A stretch of DNA of 64,000 nucleotides. It comes from Nocardia mikamii NBRC 108933. Its GTDB lineage: Bacteria > Actinomycetota > Actinomycetes > Mycobacteriales > Mycobacteriaceae. The stretch is from contig NZ_BDCM01000019.1 in NCBI RefSeq assembly GCF_001613505.1, positions 81,117-145,116 of the forward strand, read 5' to 3'. Of the stretch, positions 43,078 to 51,546 are shown piece by piece. The notes under the pieces are model-generated. The model was not told the DNA's origin. It worked only from the letters and a program-made list of their open reading frames with translations, and ran no database searches. The position numbers and the translations under genes are program-made. How positions within the stretch are numbered: the stretch's first letter is position 1; each line of letters starts with the position of its first letter.

Positions 43078-43102
43078 CCGGGCCGCGCCACATCGCCCTC
43101 CG

Positions 43103-43126
43103 CGCGGGCGCGAATACGCGCCCGCG
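43103..43126 (+). terminator. Intrinsic terminator after the hypothetical gene
   Basis: Perfect 10-bp stem (left arm CGCGGGCGCG) with AATA loop, 26 nt after the stop of the preceding gene. It is followed by GCCTTGCG with little T. It also marks the start of the MerR gene's promoter region. Confidence 0.8.
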
Positions 43127-43134
43127 GCCTTGCG

Positions 43135-43162
43135 TTGACACCGATGACAACGTTTAGCGTTG
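43135..43162 (+). promoter_or_regulatory. Promoter/operator of the cysteine MerR gene
   Basis: A perfect -35 TTGACA (43135-43140) is followed by overlapping dyads: CGTTG at 43133-43137, CAACG at 43148-43152 and CGTTG at 43158-43162. The last two form a short inverted repeat with a five-base spacer. The layout of -35 plus centred dyad suits autoregulation by the downstream MerR protein. Confidence 0.55.
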
Positions 43163-43187
43163 CGACCGCAGTGGCGAGAGGGAATTC

Positions 43188-43565
43188 ATGCTGATCGGAG
43201 AACTGGCCGGGCGAGCGGGGACGAGCACCCGGATGCTGCGTTACTACGAGCAGCAGGGGCTGGTCCGCTCTCGACGGTCGGCGAACGGCTACCGCGTCTA
43301 CGACGAACACGAGGTGGACGTCGTGCGCAAGATCCGGGATCTGCTGGAGCTGGGATTCGATCTGGCCGATACTCAGCCGTTCGTCACCTGTCTGCGCGGT
43401 GGCAACGGGTCGGGTGACGAATGCCCGGAATCGGTCGAGTCACTGCGTCGCAAATTGGCCGAGATCGACGATGCGATCGCCCGACTCGGCACCGCACGCC
43501 GGCATCTGACGGACCGGATCGACGCTGTCACCGGGCCGCCGCCGAAGTGCGCGTTCACCTGCTAA
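43188..43565 (+). CDS. MerR-family regulator with four cysteines
   Basis: 125 residues. The head is MLIGELAGRAGTSTRMLRYY then EQQGLVRSRRSANGYRVYDE. Cys68 and Cys79 (TCLRGG, DECPE) and a terminal pair Cys121/Cys125 (PPKCAFTC) suggest metal or thiol sensing. It lies 16 nt before an LLM-class oxidoreductase gene, in the same direction, so the two are probably one operon. GAGAGGG upstream provides the ribosome binding site. Confidence 0.92.
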   Translation: MLIGELAGRAGTSTRMLRYYEQQGLVRSRRSANGYRVYDEHEVDVVRKIRDLLELGFDLADTQPFVTCLRGGNGSGDECPESVESLRRKLAEIDDAIARLGTARRHLTDRIDAVTGPPPKCAFTC

Positions 43566-43581
43566 CTCGGAGGTTTTCCGG

Positions 43582-44478
43582 ATGCGTTTCGCGGTCAGCT
43601 ACAGCACGGCGTTCAACGGCACCGATCCCGATCGGCTCGTCGCCTTCGCCCGGCATGCCGAAAACTGTGGATTCGAAGGGCTCTACGTCCAGGATCACAT
43701 CGCGCTGTATCCCGGGGCGGACTACGGTGCGGGCGAATTGCCGCCCACCCTGCCGTATTTCGATCCGCTCGACTGCCTGAGCTTCGTCGCGGCCGCCACC
43801 CGGCGGATTCTGCTCGGCACGGGAGTGTTGTTACTGCCCTATCGCCATCCGGTCGTGCTGGCCAAGCGGCTGGCGACGATCGATGTGTTGTCCCGCGGGC
43901 GGATGCGGTTGCTCACCGTGGGTCTCGGCAGCCTGCCAGGGGAGGCCCGGGCGCTCGGGGTCGACTACCGCACCCGCGGCCGCCGCACCGACGAGGCCAT
44001 CGACGTGCTGCGGCTGCTGTGGTCGGGTGGTGCGGAGGGAGTCAGCCACCAGGGTGAGTTCTTCGCCTTCGACGATCTGTGCAGCTACCCCAAACCGCAT
44101 GGCGGGAACGAACTTCCCATCCACGTCGGGGGTTCCAGCGCGGCGGCCGCGCGGCGTGCCGGGCGGCGCGGCGACGGGTATTTCGCCGGTGGCATGCTGA
44201 CCGAAGCCGAGCGCGACCGGCAGTTCGCGCTGGCCCGCGAGGCCGCCGTCGAGGCGGGCCGCGATCCCGCGGCTCTCGAGTACACGCGATGGGGGTCGGC
44301 CGATATCTCCGTCGACCGTGCCGGACAACTCGGCGAACACGGTGTGCATCGCCTCGTCGTCGGATTCGCCGGAGCCGAACCCGCACAGCAATACGATCAG
44401 ATGTCGGAATTCGCCGAACGTTTCGCGCTCGCACCCGAAGGCGCGGGCAGCGGTGCCGACCGGCTGCCCGCGGTGTGA
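43582..44478 (+). CDS. LLM-class (probably F420-dependent) oxidoreductase
   Basis: 298 residues. The luciferase-like fold is shown by FARHAENCGFEGLYVQDHIA, LLGTGVLLLPYRHPVVLAK, TIDVLSRGRMRLLTVGLG and PIHVGGSSAAAARRAGRRGD. TIGR03619-type members use F420 or flavin to oxidise or reduce small substrates. It starts 16 nt after a cysteine-bearing MerR gene, which probably regulates it. The substrate is unknown. Confidence 0.92.
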   Translation: MRFAVSYSTAFNGTDPDRLVAFARHAENCGFEGLYVQDHIALYPGADYGAGELPPTLPYFDPLDCLSFVAAATRRILLGTGVLLLPYRHPVVLAKRLATIDVLSRGRMRLLTVGLGSLPGEARALGVDYRTRGRRTDEAIDVLRLLWSGGAEGVSHQGEFFAFDDLCSYPKPHGGNELPIHVGGSSAAAARRAGRRGDGYFAGGMLTEAERDRQFALAREAAVEAGRDPAALEYTRWGSADISVDRAGQLGEHGVHRLVVGFAGAEPAQQYDQMSEFAERFALAPEGAGSGADRLPAV

Positions 44479-44485
44479 CCGCTGC

Positions 44486-46027
44486 TCATACCGCCGGTTC
44501 GTGCCGGCGCGCTCGCCGCCGGCTCTCGGCTTGGGGCAGGTGGCGCAGGTCGTCGTGGAATGCGCAGCCGAGCGAATAGTCCTTGGCGTGGTACATGGCC
44601 GAATCCGCTTCGCGCAGTAGGTCGTAGATGGTGGCGTCGGTGCTGCGCGGGCCGCTGCAGGCGATGCCGATGCTCGCGCCGATGGTCACCTCGGTGACCG
44701 ACAGTTCGAAGGGTTTGCCGAAAGCAGCCAGCAGTTTCTCCGCGAGGACGGCCGCCTCGGCGCGGTTGGCGCCGGCCAGCACCACGAATTCGTCGCCGCC
44801 GTAGCGGGCCGCGACGTCGTCGCGGTGGATGACGCGGCGAATGCGGGCGGCGGCATTGGCGATGAGTTCGTCGCCGACCGCATGACCGTAGCTGTCGTTG
44901 ATGGTCTTGAAGCCGTCCAGATCGAGGAACAGCAGGCAGATCGGGCGGCCGGTCCACAGTTCGCGATTGCGGGCCGGGGCGCGCAGCAACGCGGACCGGT
45001 TGAGCAGGCCGGTGAGCATATCGTGGTCGGCCTGGTATTGGGCCCGGCGCTCGCTGCGCGCACTGCGCACGATCGCGCGCTCGCTGCGCACCAGCACACC
45101 CACCAGCAGCGTGGCGAGCAGGGCGGATACCACTACCCGGTCCACCGTGCCGACCCGCGCGCCGACGGTCGGCACCAGCGAGGCGACCACCAGCGTCACC
45201 GCGATCACGCTGGCGCGCTGGCGGGACCGGTGCGGATGTACCCGCCGGGCGCCGCCGAGGGTGACCATGGTCGGATGCAGCGCCGCCAGCCCCACCATCG
45301 CGTAGGCGACGAGCAGCGGCGTCAACAGCATGCGTGCGTCGAGATGCACCGATCCGGCGGATTGCAGGTTGTAGCCGAGGTCGGCCACCAGGATCGCCAG
45401 CAGGCCGACGTGCACCAGCCGCAACGAGGTCTCCGAACGCGACGACGTGACCACGGAGTGGGTGACCAGTGTCAGCAGGAGGGCGTCGATCACCGGATAG
45501 ATCGGCATGATCAGCGTCGCGGCATCCCACTGCCGGGTGTTGTGCAGGACGGGGGAGATGAGAAAGGTCCACGAGGCGAGCAGGGCGCCGAGTGCGATCA
45601 ACCCCGAATCCAGCACCAGATCGCGCTGGCAGCTGGAGCGCCGTGGCCACAGCCAGAGGAAGGCGGCGACGCCGACTCCGCCGTAACCGGCCAGCGTCGC
45701 CAGATCGTCGTAGGGCGGGAATCCGCTGCCGGTGAAATCGCGCAGCAGCGTTCCGGCGGCGAACAATACGCCGGAGAGGGCGAGCAGATACCAGGCCGCC
45801 GGTGCGGGCGGCCGATGCCGCCGCACGCCCGTCCCGATCATCGTCAGCGTCGCCACGACGACACCCAGCACCGCCGTCAGCGACAGCGCCGGTGATTCGG
45901 CGGTGGCCAGGACCACGACGATCAGGACGACGGCAGCCGATAGTGCTGTGCGCCAGAGCTTTTCCGGCGGCCAGGTGCGTAGCGGCCGGATGCGGGTGGT
46001 GTGGTGGTGCTGTGTGCCGGATGTCAT
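44486..46027 (-). CDS. Membrane GGDEF diguanylate cyclase
   Basis: 513 residues. About eight to ten hydrophobic helices occupy residues 30-325, without a PAS or other known sensory domain. A C-terminal GGDEF domain has LLFLDLDGFKTINDSYGHAV and RYGGDEFVVL, intact. The expected inhibitory RxxD reads HRDD. The start ATG shares bases with the upstream stop (TGATG), so it is translationally coupled to the acyltransferase-like gene and the arginine decarboxylase. That suggests its membrane part senses a polyamine or related product, an inference. Confidence 0.9.
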   Translation of the reverse strand: MTSGTQHHHTTRIRPLRTWPPEKLWRTALSAAVVLIVVVLATAESPALSLTAVLGVVVATLTMIGTGVRRHRPPAPAAWYLLALSGVLFAAGTLLRDFTGSGFPPYDDLATLAGYGGVGVAAFLWLWPRRSSCQRDLVLDSGLIALGALLASWTFLISPVLHNTRQWDAATLIMPIYPVIDALLLTLVTHSVVTSSRSETSLRLVHVGLLAILVADLGYNLQSAGSVHLDARMLLTPLLVAYAMVGLAALHPTMVTLGGARRVHPHRSRQRASVIAVTLVVASLVPTVGARVGTVDRVVVSALLATLLVGVLVRSERAIVRSARSERRAQYQADHDMLTGLLNRSALLRAPARNRELWTGRPICLLFLDLDGFKTINDSYGHAVGDELIANAAARIRRVIHRDDVAARYGGDEFVVLAGANRAEAAVLAEKLLAAFGKPFELSVTEVTIGASIGIACSGPRSTDATIYDLLREADSAMYHAKDYSLGCAFHDDLRHLPQAESRRRARRHEPAV

Positions 46028-46626
46028 CAGCCCCCCTGGTCCGCGTCGTCGTCGATGAACCGAGCCGCGTAGTAGGTTTGTGAATCCTCGATCGCGACTT
46101 CCACGTTCGCCTGTTCACCGATCGCACTGCGCAGTGCGTCGGCGAACGAGAATTGAGAATTGTTGTACGAGCAGATGTCCCAGCCGACGACCCCACCATC
46201 TGCCGCCAGGATCTGGACAACTGTACTGATCATGGCATGAAAAGCCACCCCGTGTCGCGCAGTTGGGGTAACAAGGGTGAAACCTGCATAGTAAATCGCA
46301 TTGCGCTCGGCGTGTTGCGGAAACCGTGTCGCAAAGTACTCGGGACTGATCCACGGCACGGTATCCAGATGCCGGGTCAGGGTGGTGAGTCCGATCGGTT
46401 CGCCGGCCGGGGTGCGGGCGACGATCTTGTCGACCCGGGTGTCGGTCATCTCCGCGCGGAACTCGTTGCGATGCAGCACCTGCCGGGCGACCGCCTGCGC
46501 TCGCAGCGGTCCGAAGGCCTGCTCGTAGAGGTCATGGAAGAGCTCGACCTCGGCGTCCACGATCGCCGCCTCGAGGGTGATCTCGACGCCCGGCCACGAC
46601 GCCCCGGGGCCGAGCGCATCGTTCAC
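46027..46626 (-). CDS. Probable GNAT-like acyltransferase
   Basis: 199 residues from GTG 46626, which overlaps the preceding stop (GTGA). The sequence runs EITLEAAIVDAEVELFHDLY, then VLHRNEFRAEMTDTRVDKIV, APAGEPIGLTTLTRH-like PAGEPIGLTTLTRHLDTVPW, and YYAGFTLVTPTARHGVAFHA. This is the alternation seen in GNAT and acyl-homoserine-synthase folds, but the classical acetyl-CoA loop (Q/RxxGxG/A) is not clear. It is sandwiched between arginine decarboxylase and a GGDEF gene, with overlaps on both sides. A role in acylating agmatine or a derived amine is inference. Confidence 0.55.
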   Translation of the reverse strand: MNDALGPGASWPGVEITLEAAIVDAEVELFHDLYEQAFGPLRAQAVARQVLHRNEFRAEMTDTRVDKIVARTPAGEPIGLTTLTRHLDTVPWISPEYFATRFPQHAERNAIYYAGFTLVTPTARHGVAFHAMISTVVQILAADGGVVGWDICSYNNSQFSFADALRSAIGEQANVEVAIEDSQTYYAARFIDDDADQGG

Positions 46627-47171
46627 GGACGATCCCAGCCGCTGGCCCGGTACGCGGCCAGCACCAGCGCACACGTGTCGCGGCCGTCGGCGCGCGCCGC
46701 GACGGTGGCGGTGTGGATCGGGCCGAACCGTCCCGGCCGCGCGGCGGTCATATCGGCGAGGCTGGCGTGGATGAGATCGTCGACCTGCTCGGTCGTTTCG
46801 GCGGCGTGTTCGACGAACAGGCCCGCGCCGGAACCGTCCGCACACAGCGTCCAGCCGATCCCGGCGGCCGCGGTGGCGCCCCGCGCCCGCGCGTGCCCGA
46901 GAGCGTAGACGCAGTAGAGACGGTCGCCCCAGCCGATCCGCTGGCGCACCCGCGCGGTGCGCCGCAGCTGTGCCCGCGGGGGGATCACCGACGATAATCG
47001 GATCAGATTCGCTTCTCCCACACCGAGTTCGCACAGGGCCGCGTCGAAGGCGGCCACCTCGGTCGCGCCCGTTCCCGTCGCCGTGCCGATCTCGATCGTC
47101 AGCGTCGCGGATCCGTCGCGATCGCGATCACGGCGGCCGAGGGGGTCGAGCGAAGTATGAGTTGTGAGCAT
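46623..47171 (-). CDS. Pyruvoyl-dependent arginine decarboxylase
   Basis: 182 residues from ATG 47171. The self-cleavage site NLIRLSSVIPPRAQL is present, with Ser60-Ser61 (codons at 46994-46989); cleavage would yield the pyruvoyl group on the alpha chain. Nearby blocks VYALGHARARGATAAAGIGW and FVEHAAETTEQVDDLIHASL match the PvlArgDC family. It decarboxylates arginine to agmatine, in the cytosol. It heads a three-gene unit; the following two genes overlap by a few bases each. This enzyme class is uncommon among these actinobacteria compared with the PLP type. Confidence 0.92.
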   Translation of the reverse strand: MLTTHTSLDPLGRRDRDRDGSATLTIEIGTATGTGATEVAAFDAALCELGVGEANLIRLSSVIPPRAQLRRTARVRQRIGWGDRLYCVYALGHARARGATAAAGIGWTLCADGSGAGLFVEHAAETTEQVDDLIHASLADMTAARPGRFGPIHTATVAARADGRDTCALVLAAYRASGWDRP

Positions 47172-47371
47172 CGTGTTCGATCCTTCCCGGGCACACCAGT
47201 GTTGCATTTTGCAGGGCGGCGTTTCTCTAAATTCCTTCTTCGAAGAGTCGCAGATCGACTCGACGCGCGCCGCGCGGGACACGGACTGGCCGCGGAGATG
47301 CACTGGGGCGCGCTACGATCCGGGCACATCGTGACCCGGTCGACCGCTGGTCTTTCCGACAGGAGATCCGT

Positions 47372-49093
47372 ATGCAGCCTCTAGCTCAGCTACCGCACCG
47401 GTTCGATTCAGCGGCGGCGGTGCTGGGTGCGGATCAGCTCCGGCTCGATGCCGCACCCGTCGATTACGCCTTGGTCGCCGTGTATTTCGTGTTCGTACTC
47501 GGTATCGGACTGATGGCCCGCGCGCGGGTCTCCTCGAGTATCGATTTCTTCCTGTCGGGTCGGTCACTGCCAGCCTGGGTCACCGGCCTGGCCTTCATCT
47601 CCGCGAATCTCGGTGCGGTCGAGATCATGGGGATGTCGGCCAACGGCGCCGAATACGGCATGCCGACCATGCACTACTTCTGGATCGGCGCGGTGCCGGC
47701 CATGCTGTTCCTCGGCGTGGTGATGATGCCGTTCTACTACGGCTCCAAGGTCCGCAGTGTGCCGGAGTTCATGCGGCGCCGTTTCGGCACCGGCGCGCAT
47801 CTGGTGAACGCGATCAGCTTCGCACTCGCCCAGGTGCTGATCGCCGGGGTCAATCTCTACCTGCTGGGTTCGATCGTCAACGTGCTGCTGGGCTGGCCGC
47901 TCTGGGTGTCGGTGATCGTCGCGGCGTTGATCGTGTTGTCCTACATCACCCTCGGCGGCCTGTCGGCGGCGATCTACAACGAGGTGCTGCAGTTCTTCGT
48001 CATCGTCGCGGCGTTGTTGCCGCTCACGCTGGTCGGCCTGCATCGCGTCGGCGGTGTGAGTGGTTTGAAGGACCAGGTGACCGCCCGGCCCGACGGCTCC
48101 GAACAGTGGCATTCGTGGCCGGGCCACGAGCTGAGCGGTTTCTCGAACAACGTCCTGTCGGTGACGGGCATCGTGCTCGGTCTCGGCTTCGTGCTGTCGT
48201 TCGGTTACTGGACAACGAATTTCGTCGAGGTGCAGCGCGCGCTGGCGACGCATTCGATCTCGGCCGCGCGGCGCACCCCGATCATCGGCGCCTACCCCAA
48301 GATGTTCATCCCGTTCATCGTCGTCATCCCCGGCATGGTCGCCGCCCTGCTGATCCCGCAGATCGCCGAGTTGAAGAACACCGGGCAGGGCGATGCGACC
48401 TACAATCAGGCGCTGCTCTATCTGATGAAAGAGGTTCTGCCGAACGGCCTTCTGGGCGTCGGCCTGGCGGGTCTGCTGGCGGCGTTCATGGCCGGGATGG
48501 CGGCCAACATCTCCGCGTTCAACACCGTCTTCAGCTACGACCTGTGGCAGCAGTACGCGGTCAAGGACAAGCCCGACGGGTACTACCTCACCGTCGGCCG
48601 CCTCGCCACCATCGGCGCCACGGCCATCGCGATCGGTACCGCGTTCATCGCGGGCAGCTTCTCGAACATGATGGACTACCTGCAGACGCTGTTCTCGTTC
48701 TTCAACGCGCCGCTGTTCGCGACCTTCATCCTCGGTATGTTCTGGAAGCGGATGACCCCGACCGCCGGTTGGGTCGGCTTGGTGTGCGGAACCCTCAGCG
48801 CGGTGGTGATTTTCATCCTGAACAAGGCCGAGGTGTTCCATCTGTCCGGGCAGGGGTCGAGTTTCGTCGCCGCCGGTGTGGCCTTCGTGGTCGATATGGC
48901 GCTCAGTATCGCGGTGAGTATGTGGACCACGCCCAAACCCGACGCCGAACTGGTCGGGCTGGTGTATTCGGAGACGCCGAAGGACCAGCTCACCGATCCC
49001 GATGCCGCGACGCTGCCGTGGTATCAGCGACCGGTGCTGCTCGCCGGGATCGCCCTGGTCATCGTGATCGCGCTGAACATCTTCGTCGGATGA
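47372..49093 (+). CDS. Sodium/solute symporter (SSS family)
   Basis: 573 residues with about 14 transmembrane helices. Typical SSS phrases are VSSSIDFFLSGRSLPAWVTG, SANLGAVEIMGMSANGAEYG, GGLSAAIYNEVLQFFVIV and GLAGLLAAFMAGMAANISAFN. SGLT-type members carry sugars, but the substrate here is not decided. ATG 47372 has AGGAG 6 nt upstream. A small two-helix protein gene follows after 12 nt, as is common for symporters with a minor subunit. The N-terminal 25 residues before the first helix are somewhat long. Confidence 0.93.
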   Translation: MQPLAQLPHRFDSAAAVLGADQLRLDAAPVDYALVAVYFVFVLGIGLMARARVSSSIDFFLSGRSLPAWVTGLAFISANLGAVEIMGMSANGAEYGMPTMHYFWIGAVPAMLFLGVVMMPFYYGSKVRSVPEFMRRRFGTGAHLVNAISFALAQVLIAGVNLYLLGSIVNVLLGWPLWVSVIVAALIVLSYITLGGLSAAIYNEVLQFFVIVAALLPLTLVGLHRVGGVSGLKDQVTARPDGSEQWHSWPGHELSGFSNNVLSVTGIVLGLGFVLSFGYWTTNFVEVQRALATHSISAARRTPIIGAYPKMFIPFIVVIPGMVAALLIPQIAELKNTGQGDATYNQALLYLMKEVLPNGLLGVGLAGLLAAFMAGMAANISAFNTVFSYDLWQQYAVKDKPDGYYLTVGRLATIGATAIAIGTAFIAGSFSNMMDYLQTLFSFFNAPLFATFILGMFWKRMTPTAGWVGLVCGTLSAVVIFILNKAEVFHLSGQGSSFVAAGVAFVVDMALSIAVSMWTTPKPDAELVGLVYSETPKDQLTDPDAATLPWYQRPVLLAGIALVIVIALNIFVG

Positions 49094-49105
49094 GGAAGTG
49101 ACACC

Positions 49106-49369
49106 ATGCTTTTCGATATCCGGACCATCGTCGGTGCCCTGCTCGGGTGCTACGGCCTGATCCTCGTCGTCACCTCGCTCGTCCACGACACCGCCGCCGA
49201 GCGGGTGCGCACGGGGGGATGGAATATCAACCTCTGGGCCGGGATCGGGATGCTCGTCGCGGCGGCGGCCTTCCTGCTGTGGGTGGTGCTACGCCCGGTC
49301 CGCGAACTCACCGAATCCGAACCGGAACAGCCCGAGACCGAGACACCCGGCGGACCCGCGGAACCCTAG
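49106..49369 (+). CDS. Small two-helix membrane protein, symporter partner
   Basis: 87 residues with two transmembrane segments (IVGALLGCYGLILVVTSLVH and NLWAGIGMLVAAAAFLLWVV) and an acidic C-terminal tail. AGGAAG precedes the ATG. It follows the symporter by 12 nt and is probably its accessory subunit, though no function is established. Confidence 0.8.
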   Translation: MLFDIRTIVGALLGCYGLILVVTSLVHDTAAERVRTGGWNINLWAGIGMLVAAAAFLLWVVLRPVRELTESEPEQPETETPGGPAEP

Positions 49370-49379
49370 CGGCCCAACG

Positions 49380-50582
49380 CTATCGGCCGTCCTGTTCGAG
49401 CACGTCGACCACGTGCTCGGCGATGGCCATACTCGAGGTGGCCGCGGGGGAGGGTGCGTTGCGCACGGCGGTGATCGGGCCGAGACGGTGGATGCGGAAA
49501 TCGTCGACGAGTTCCCCGGCGGCGTCGACGGCCTGCGCCCGCACACCCGAACCGGCCCGGAACACGTCGCGCACGCCGATATCCGGGACATACCGTTGCG
49601 CCGCCCGCATATACGCGCGCGCCGACAGCGAGCCGTGGATTTCCCGCACCCCGGTGCGCCAGTGCCGGCGCGCCATCCGCCACGACCCCGGCCAGGCCGC
49701 GAGCTCACGCAGGTCCCGCGCGGAAACCGCGGACCGGCGATATCCCTCGCGGGAGAGGGCGAGCACCGCGTTCGGCCCCACCTCCACCTCCCCGTTCACC
49801 CGGCGGGTGAAATGCACGCCGAGAAAGGGGTACCGCGGATCGGGTACCGGGTAGATCAGTCCGCGCACCAGATCCTGCTTCTCCGGCCGGACCAGCATGT
49901 ACTCGCCCCGGAACGGAATGATCCTGGGCCCAGGCTCGTCTCCGGCCAGCCCGGCCACGGCATCGCTGTGCAGGCCCGCGCATACGACGAGCCGATCCAC
50001 CACGATCTGCGCGGCGCCCGAGCCGAGGCGGATGCCGTCCGGGGCGCGCGTGACGCCGGTGACCGGAAAGGACAAGCGGATCTGCCCGCCCGCGGCGGTG
50101 ATGTCGTCGGCGAAGGCGGCGGCGATCCGGGGAAAGTCGGTGATGGCGGTATGCGGCGAATGCAGCGCGGCCAGGCCCGTCGCATGCGGTTCGATCTCGC
50201 GGAGCTCGCCGGCATCGATACGCCGCAGTCCCGGCACGCGATTGCTGCCCGCTCGCTCGGCCAGCGCGTCCATCCGCACCACGTCGTCCGGGGTGACCGC
50301 GACGACCAGTTTGCCGACCTCCTCGTAGGGCAACCGCTTCGCGGCGCAGTAGTCGCGCAGCAGCTGCCGTCCGCGGGCGCACAGGGTGGCCTTCAGCGAC
50401 CCGGGCTCGTAATAGATTCCGGCATGGACGACTCCGGAGTTGTGCCCGGTCTGGTGGGCCGCGACCCGATCCTCCTTGTCCACCACGACGACCCGGGTGC
50501 CGGGCCGGCGGCGGCTGATTTCCCGGCCGATCGCCAGTCCGATGATGCCGGCGCCGATGATGCCGACAGTCTGCTCCGGCAC
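49380..50582 (-). CDS. lhgO: L-2-hydroxyglutarate oxidase (LhgO)
   Basis: 400 residues from GTG 50582 (preceded by GGGAG). The FAD-binding motif is VGIIGAGIIGLAIGREISRR, and TGHNSGVVHAGIYYEPGSLK is the signature of LhgO. FRGEYMLVRPEKQDLVRGLI and GVHFTRRVNGEVEVGPNAVL complete the family pattern. It oxidises L-2-hydroxyglutarate to 2-oxoglutarate, giving electrons to the membrane quinone pool. 2-Oxoglutarate links it to glutamate metabolism, although it is 25 kb from gdh. It converges on the symporter pair. Confidence 0.95.
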   Translation of the reverse strand: MPEQTVGIIGAGIIGLAIGREISRRRPGTRVVVVDKEDRVAAHQTGHNSGVVHAGIYYEPGSLKATLCARGRQLLRDYCAAKRLPYEEVGKLVVAVTPDDVVRMDALAERAGSNRVPGLRRIDAGELREIEPHATGLAALHSPHTAITDFPRIAAAFADDITAAGGQIRLSFPVTGVTRAPDGIRLGSGAAQIVVDRLVVCAGLHSDAVAGLAGDEPGPRIIPFRGEYMLVRPEKQDLVRGLIYPVPDPRYPFLGVHFTRRVNGEVEVGPNAVLALSREGYRRSAVSARDLRELAAWPGSWRMARRHWRTGVREIHGSLSARAYMRAAQRYVPDIGVRDVFRAGSGVRAQAVDAAGELVDDFRIHRLGPITAVRNAPSPAATSSMAIAEHVVDVLEQDGR

Positions 50583-50679
50583 GCTCACTCCCACTCTCGC
50601 CCGTGATCGGCCATGACGTTCGTCGTCAATGTACGGGCGGTCTCCGGCGTCGGCGTCCCCGGGGCCGTCCGGGCGGCGG

Positions 50680-51342
50680 CTAGTGCCGAGACCGGTTCCG
50701 CGTGAACATCGTGGCGGCGGCGAGAACACCGAGTGCGCCGAGCACGATGCCGATGCTGCCCAGCCATCGCGCGGTGGTGTCGGTCTCGTGTTCCTCGGCC
50801 GCGGCGGCGGTGTGGACGTCGCCGTGGTTCTGCGCCCCGCCCTCGTGCGCCGGCGCCAATGCCAGTGTCGGCGCGGGGAATTCGGGTTCGGTGTCTCCGG
50901 AGGCGGGCTGGTCCCATGTCACGACCCGTCCGTCGGCGTAGGTCTGGGTGGCGGGCAGCGTCACGGTGTCGGCGTCCGGCAGGCCGTCGGCCAGCACCGA
51001 GAACTGTTCGAATTGCCCGGTCCCGATGCCGCCGCCCGGATCCGCCATCCACGTGACGGCGACGACCCGGTGGTTGTCGTCGCGGGTGACCTTCGTCTTC
51101 CAGCCCGGCACCGGTTCGGTTTCGGCTTCCGTCAGGGCCGGAAGCCGCACGCTCAGTTGTGTGGTGGCGCTACCGGTCGCCGATTCGTTGGGTACCCGGA
51201 AGGTCAGCACGGCCGAACCGCCGCGCGCCGCGTCCGGACCGGACACGGTGACGTGGGCCGATGCGGGGGCGGCGGCGAGAACGGAAACCGCCGCGGCGGC
51301 GATACCGGTGCGTGCGGTGCGGTGGAGCCAGGAATCGTTCAT
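50680..51342 (-). CDS. ycnI: YcnI/DUF1775 copper-binding-type membrane protein
   Basis: 220 residues from ATG 51342, with GAAGGAG 10 nt upstream. A signal peptide is followed by the mature N-terminus HVTVSGPDAARGGSAVLTFR, where the first histidine after cleavage is the conserved copper ligand. VTWMADPGGGIGTGQFEQF is typical. A C-terminal transmembrane helix (WLGSIGIVLGALGVLAAATM) anchors it, with a His/Glu-rich linker before it (HEGGAQNHGDVHT). It is encoded close to a PepSY protein, as in other actinobacterial copper loci. Confidence 0.93.
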   Translation of the reverse strand: MNDSWLHRTARTGIAAAAVSVLAAAPASAHVTVSGPDAARGGSAVLTFRVPNESATGSATTQLSVRLPALTEAETEPVPGWKTKVTRDDNHRVVAVTWMADPGGGIGTGQFEQFSVLADGLPDADTVTLPATQTYADGRVVTWDQPASGDTEPEFPAPTLALAPAHEGGAQNHGDVHTAAAAEEHETDTTARWLGSIGIVLGALGVLAAATMFTRNRSRH

Positions 51343-51487
51343 AACGCGGTCACTCCTTCGCGAAAGGGGGAGCGGAGACAACCTGTGCCGATCGTCTGCA
51401 CGATATCCCGGAAGGGCGGTGCCGGTGCCGATCCCCGCGGATTGCGCTGGGCGCCTTCGCTGTTCGGCTGTCGGTGCGTGGCCCGGC

Positions 51488-51520
51488 CCCCGGTATCCGG
51501 TAGGTCACCGGATACCGGGG
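51488..51520 (-). terminator. Intrinsic terminator after the secreted protein gene
   Basis: 14-bp perfect stem (inner arms CCGGTATCCGGT and ACCGGATACCGG) with an AGGTC loop, 27 nt after the stop of the gene at 51547-52245 on the minus strand. It separates that gene from ycnI. No U-run is present. Confidence 0.85.
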
Positions 51521-51546
51521 TGCGGTCGCCGCGTGGTCCCGCTACC

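Noticed and set aside
47241..47256. TCTTCGAAGA palindrome upstream of arginine decarboxylase
   Set aside because: Too short and isolated to call as an operator; no second copy found.
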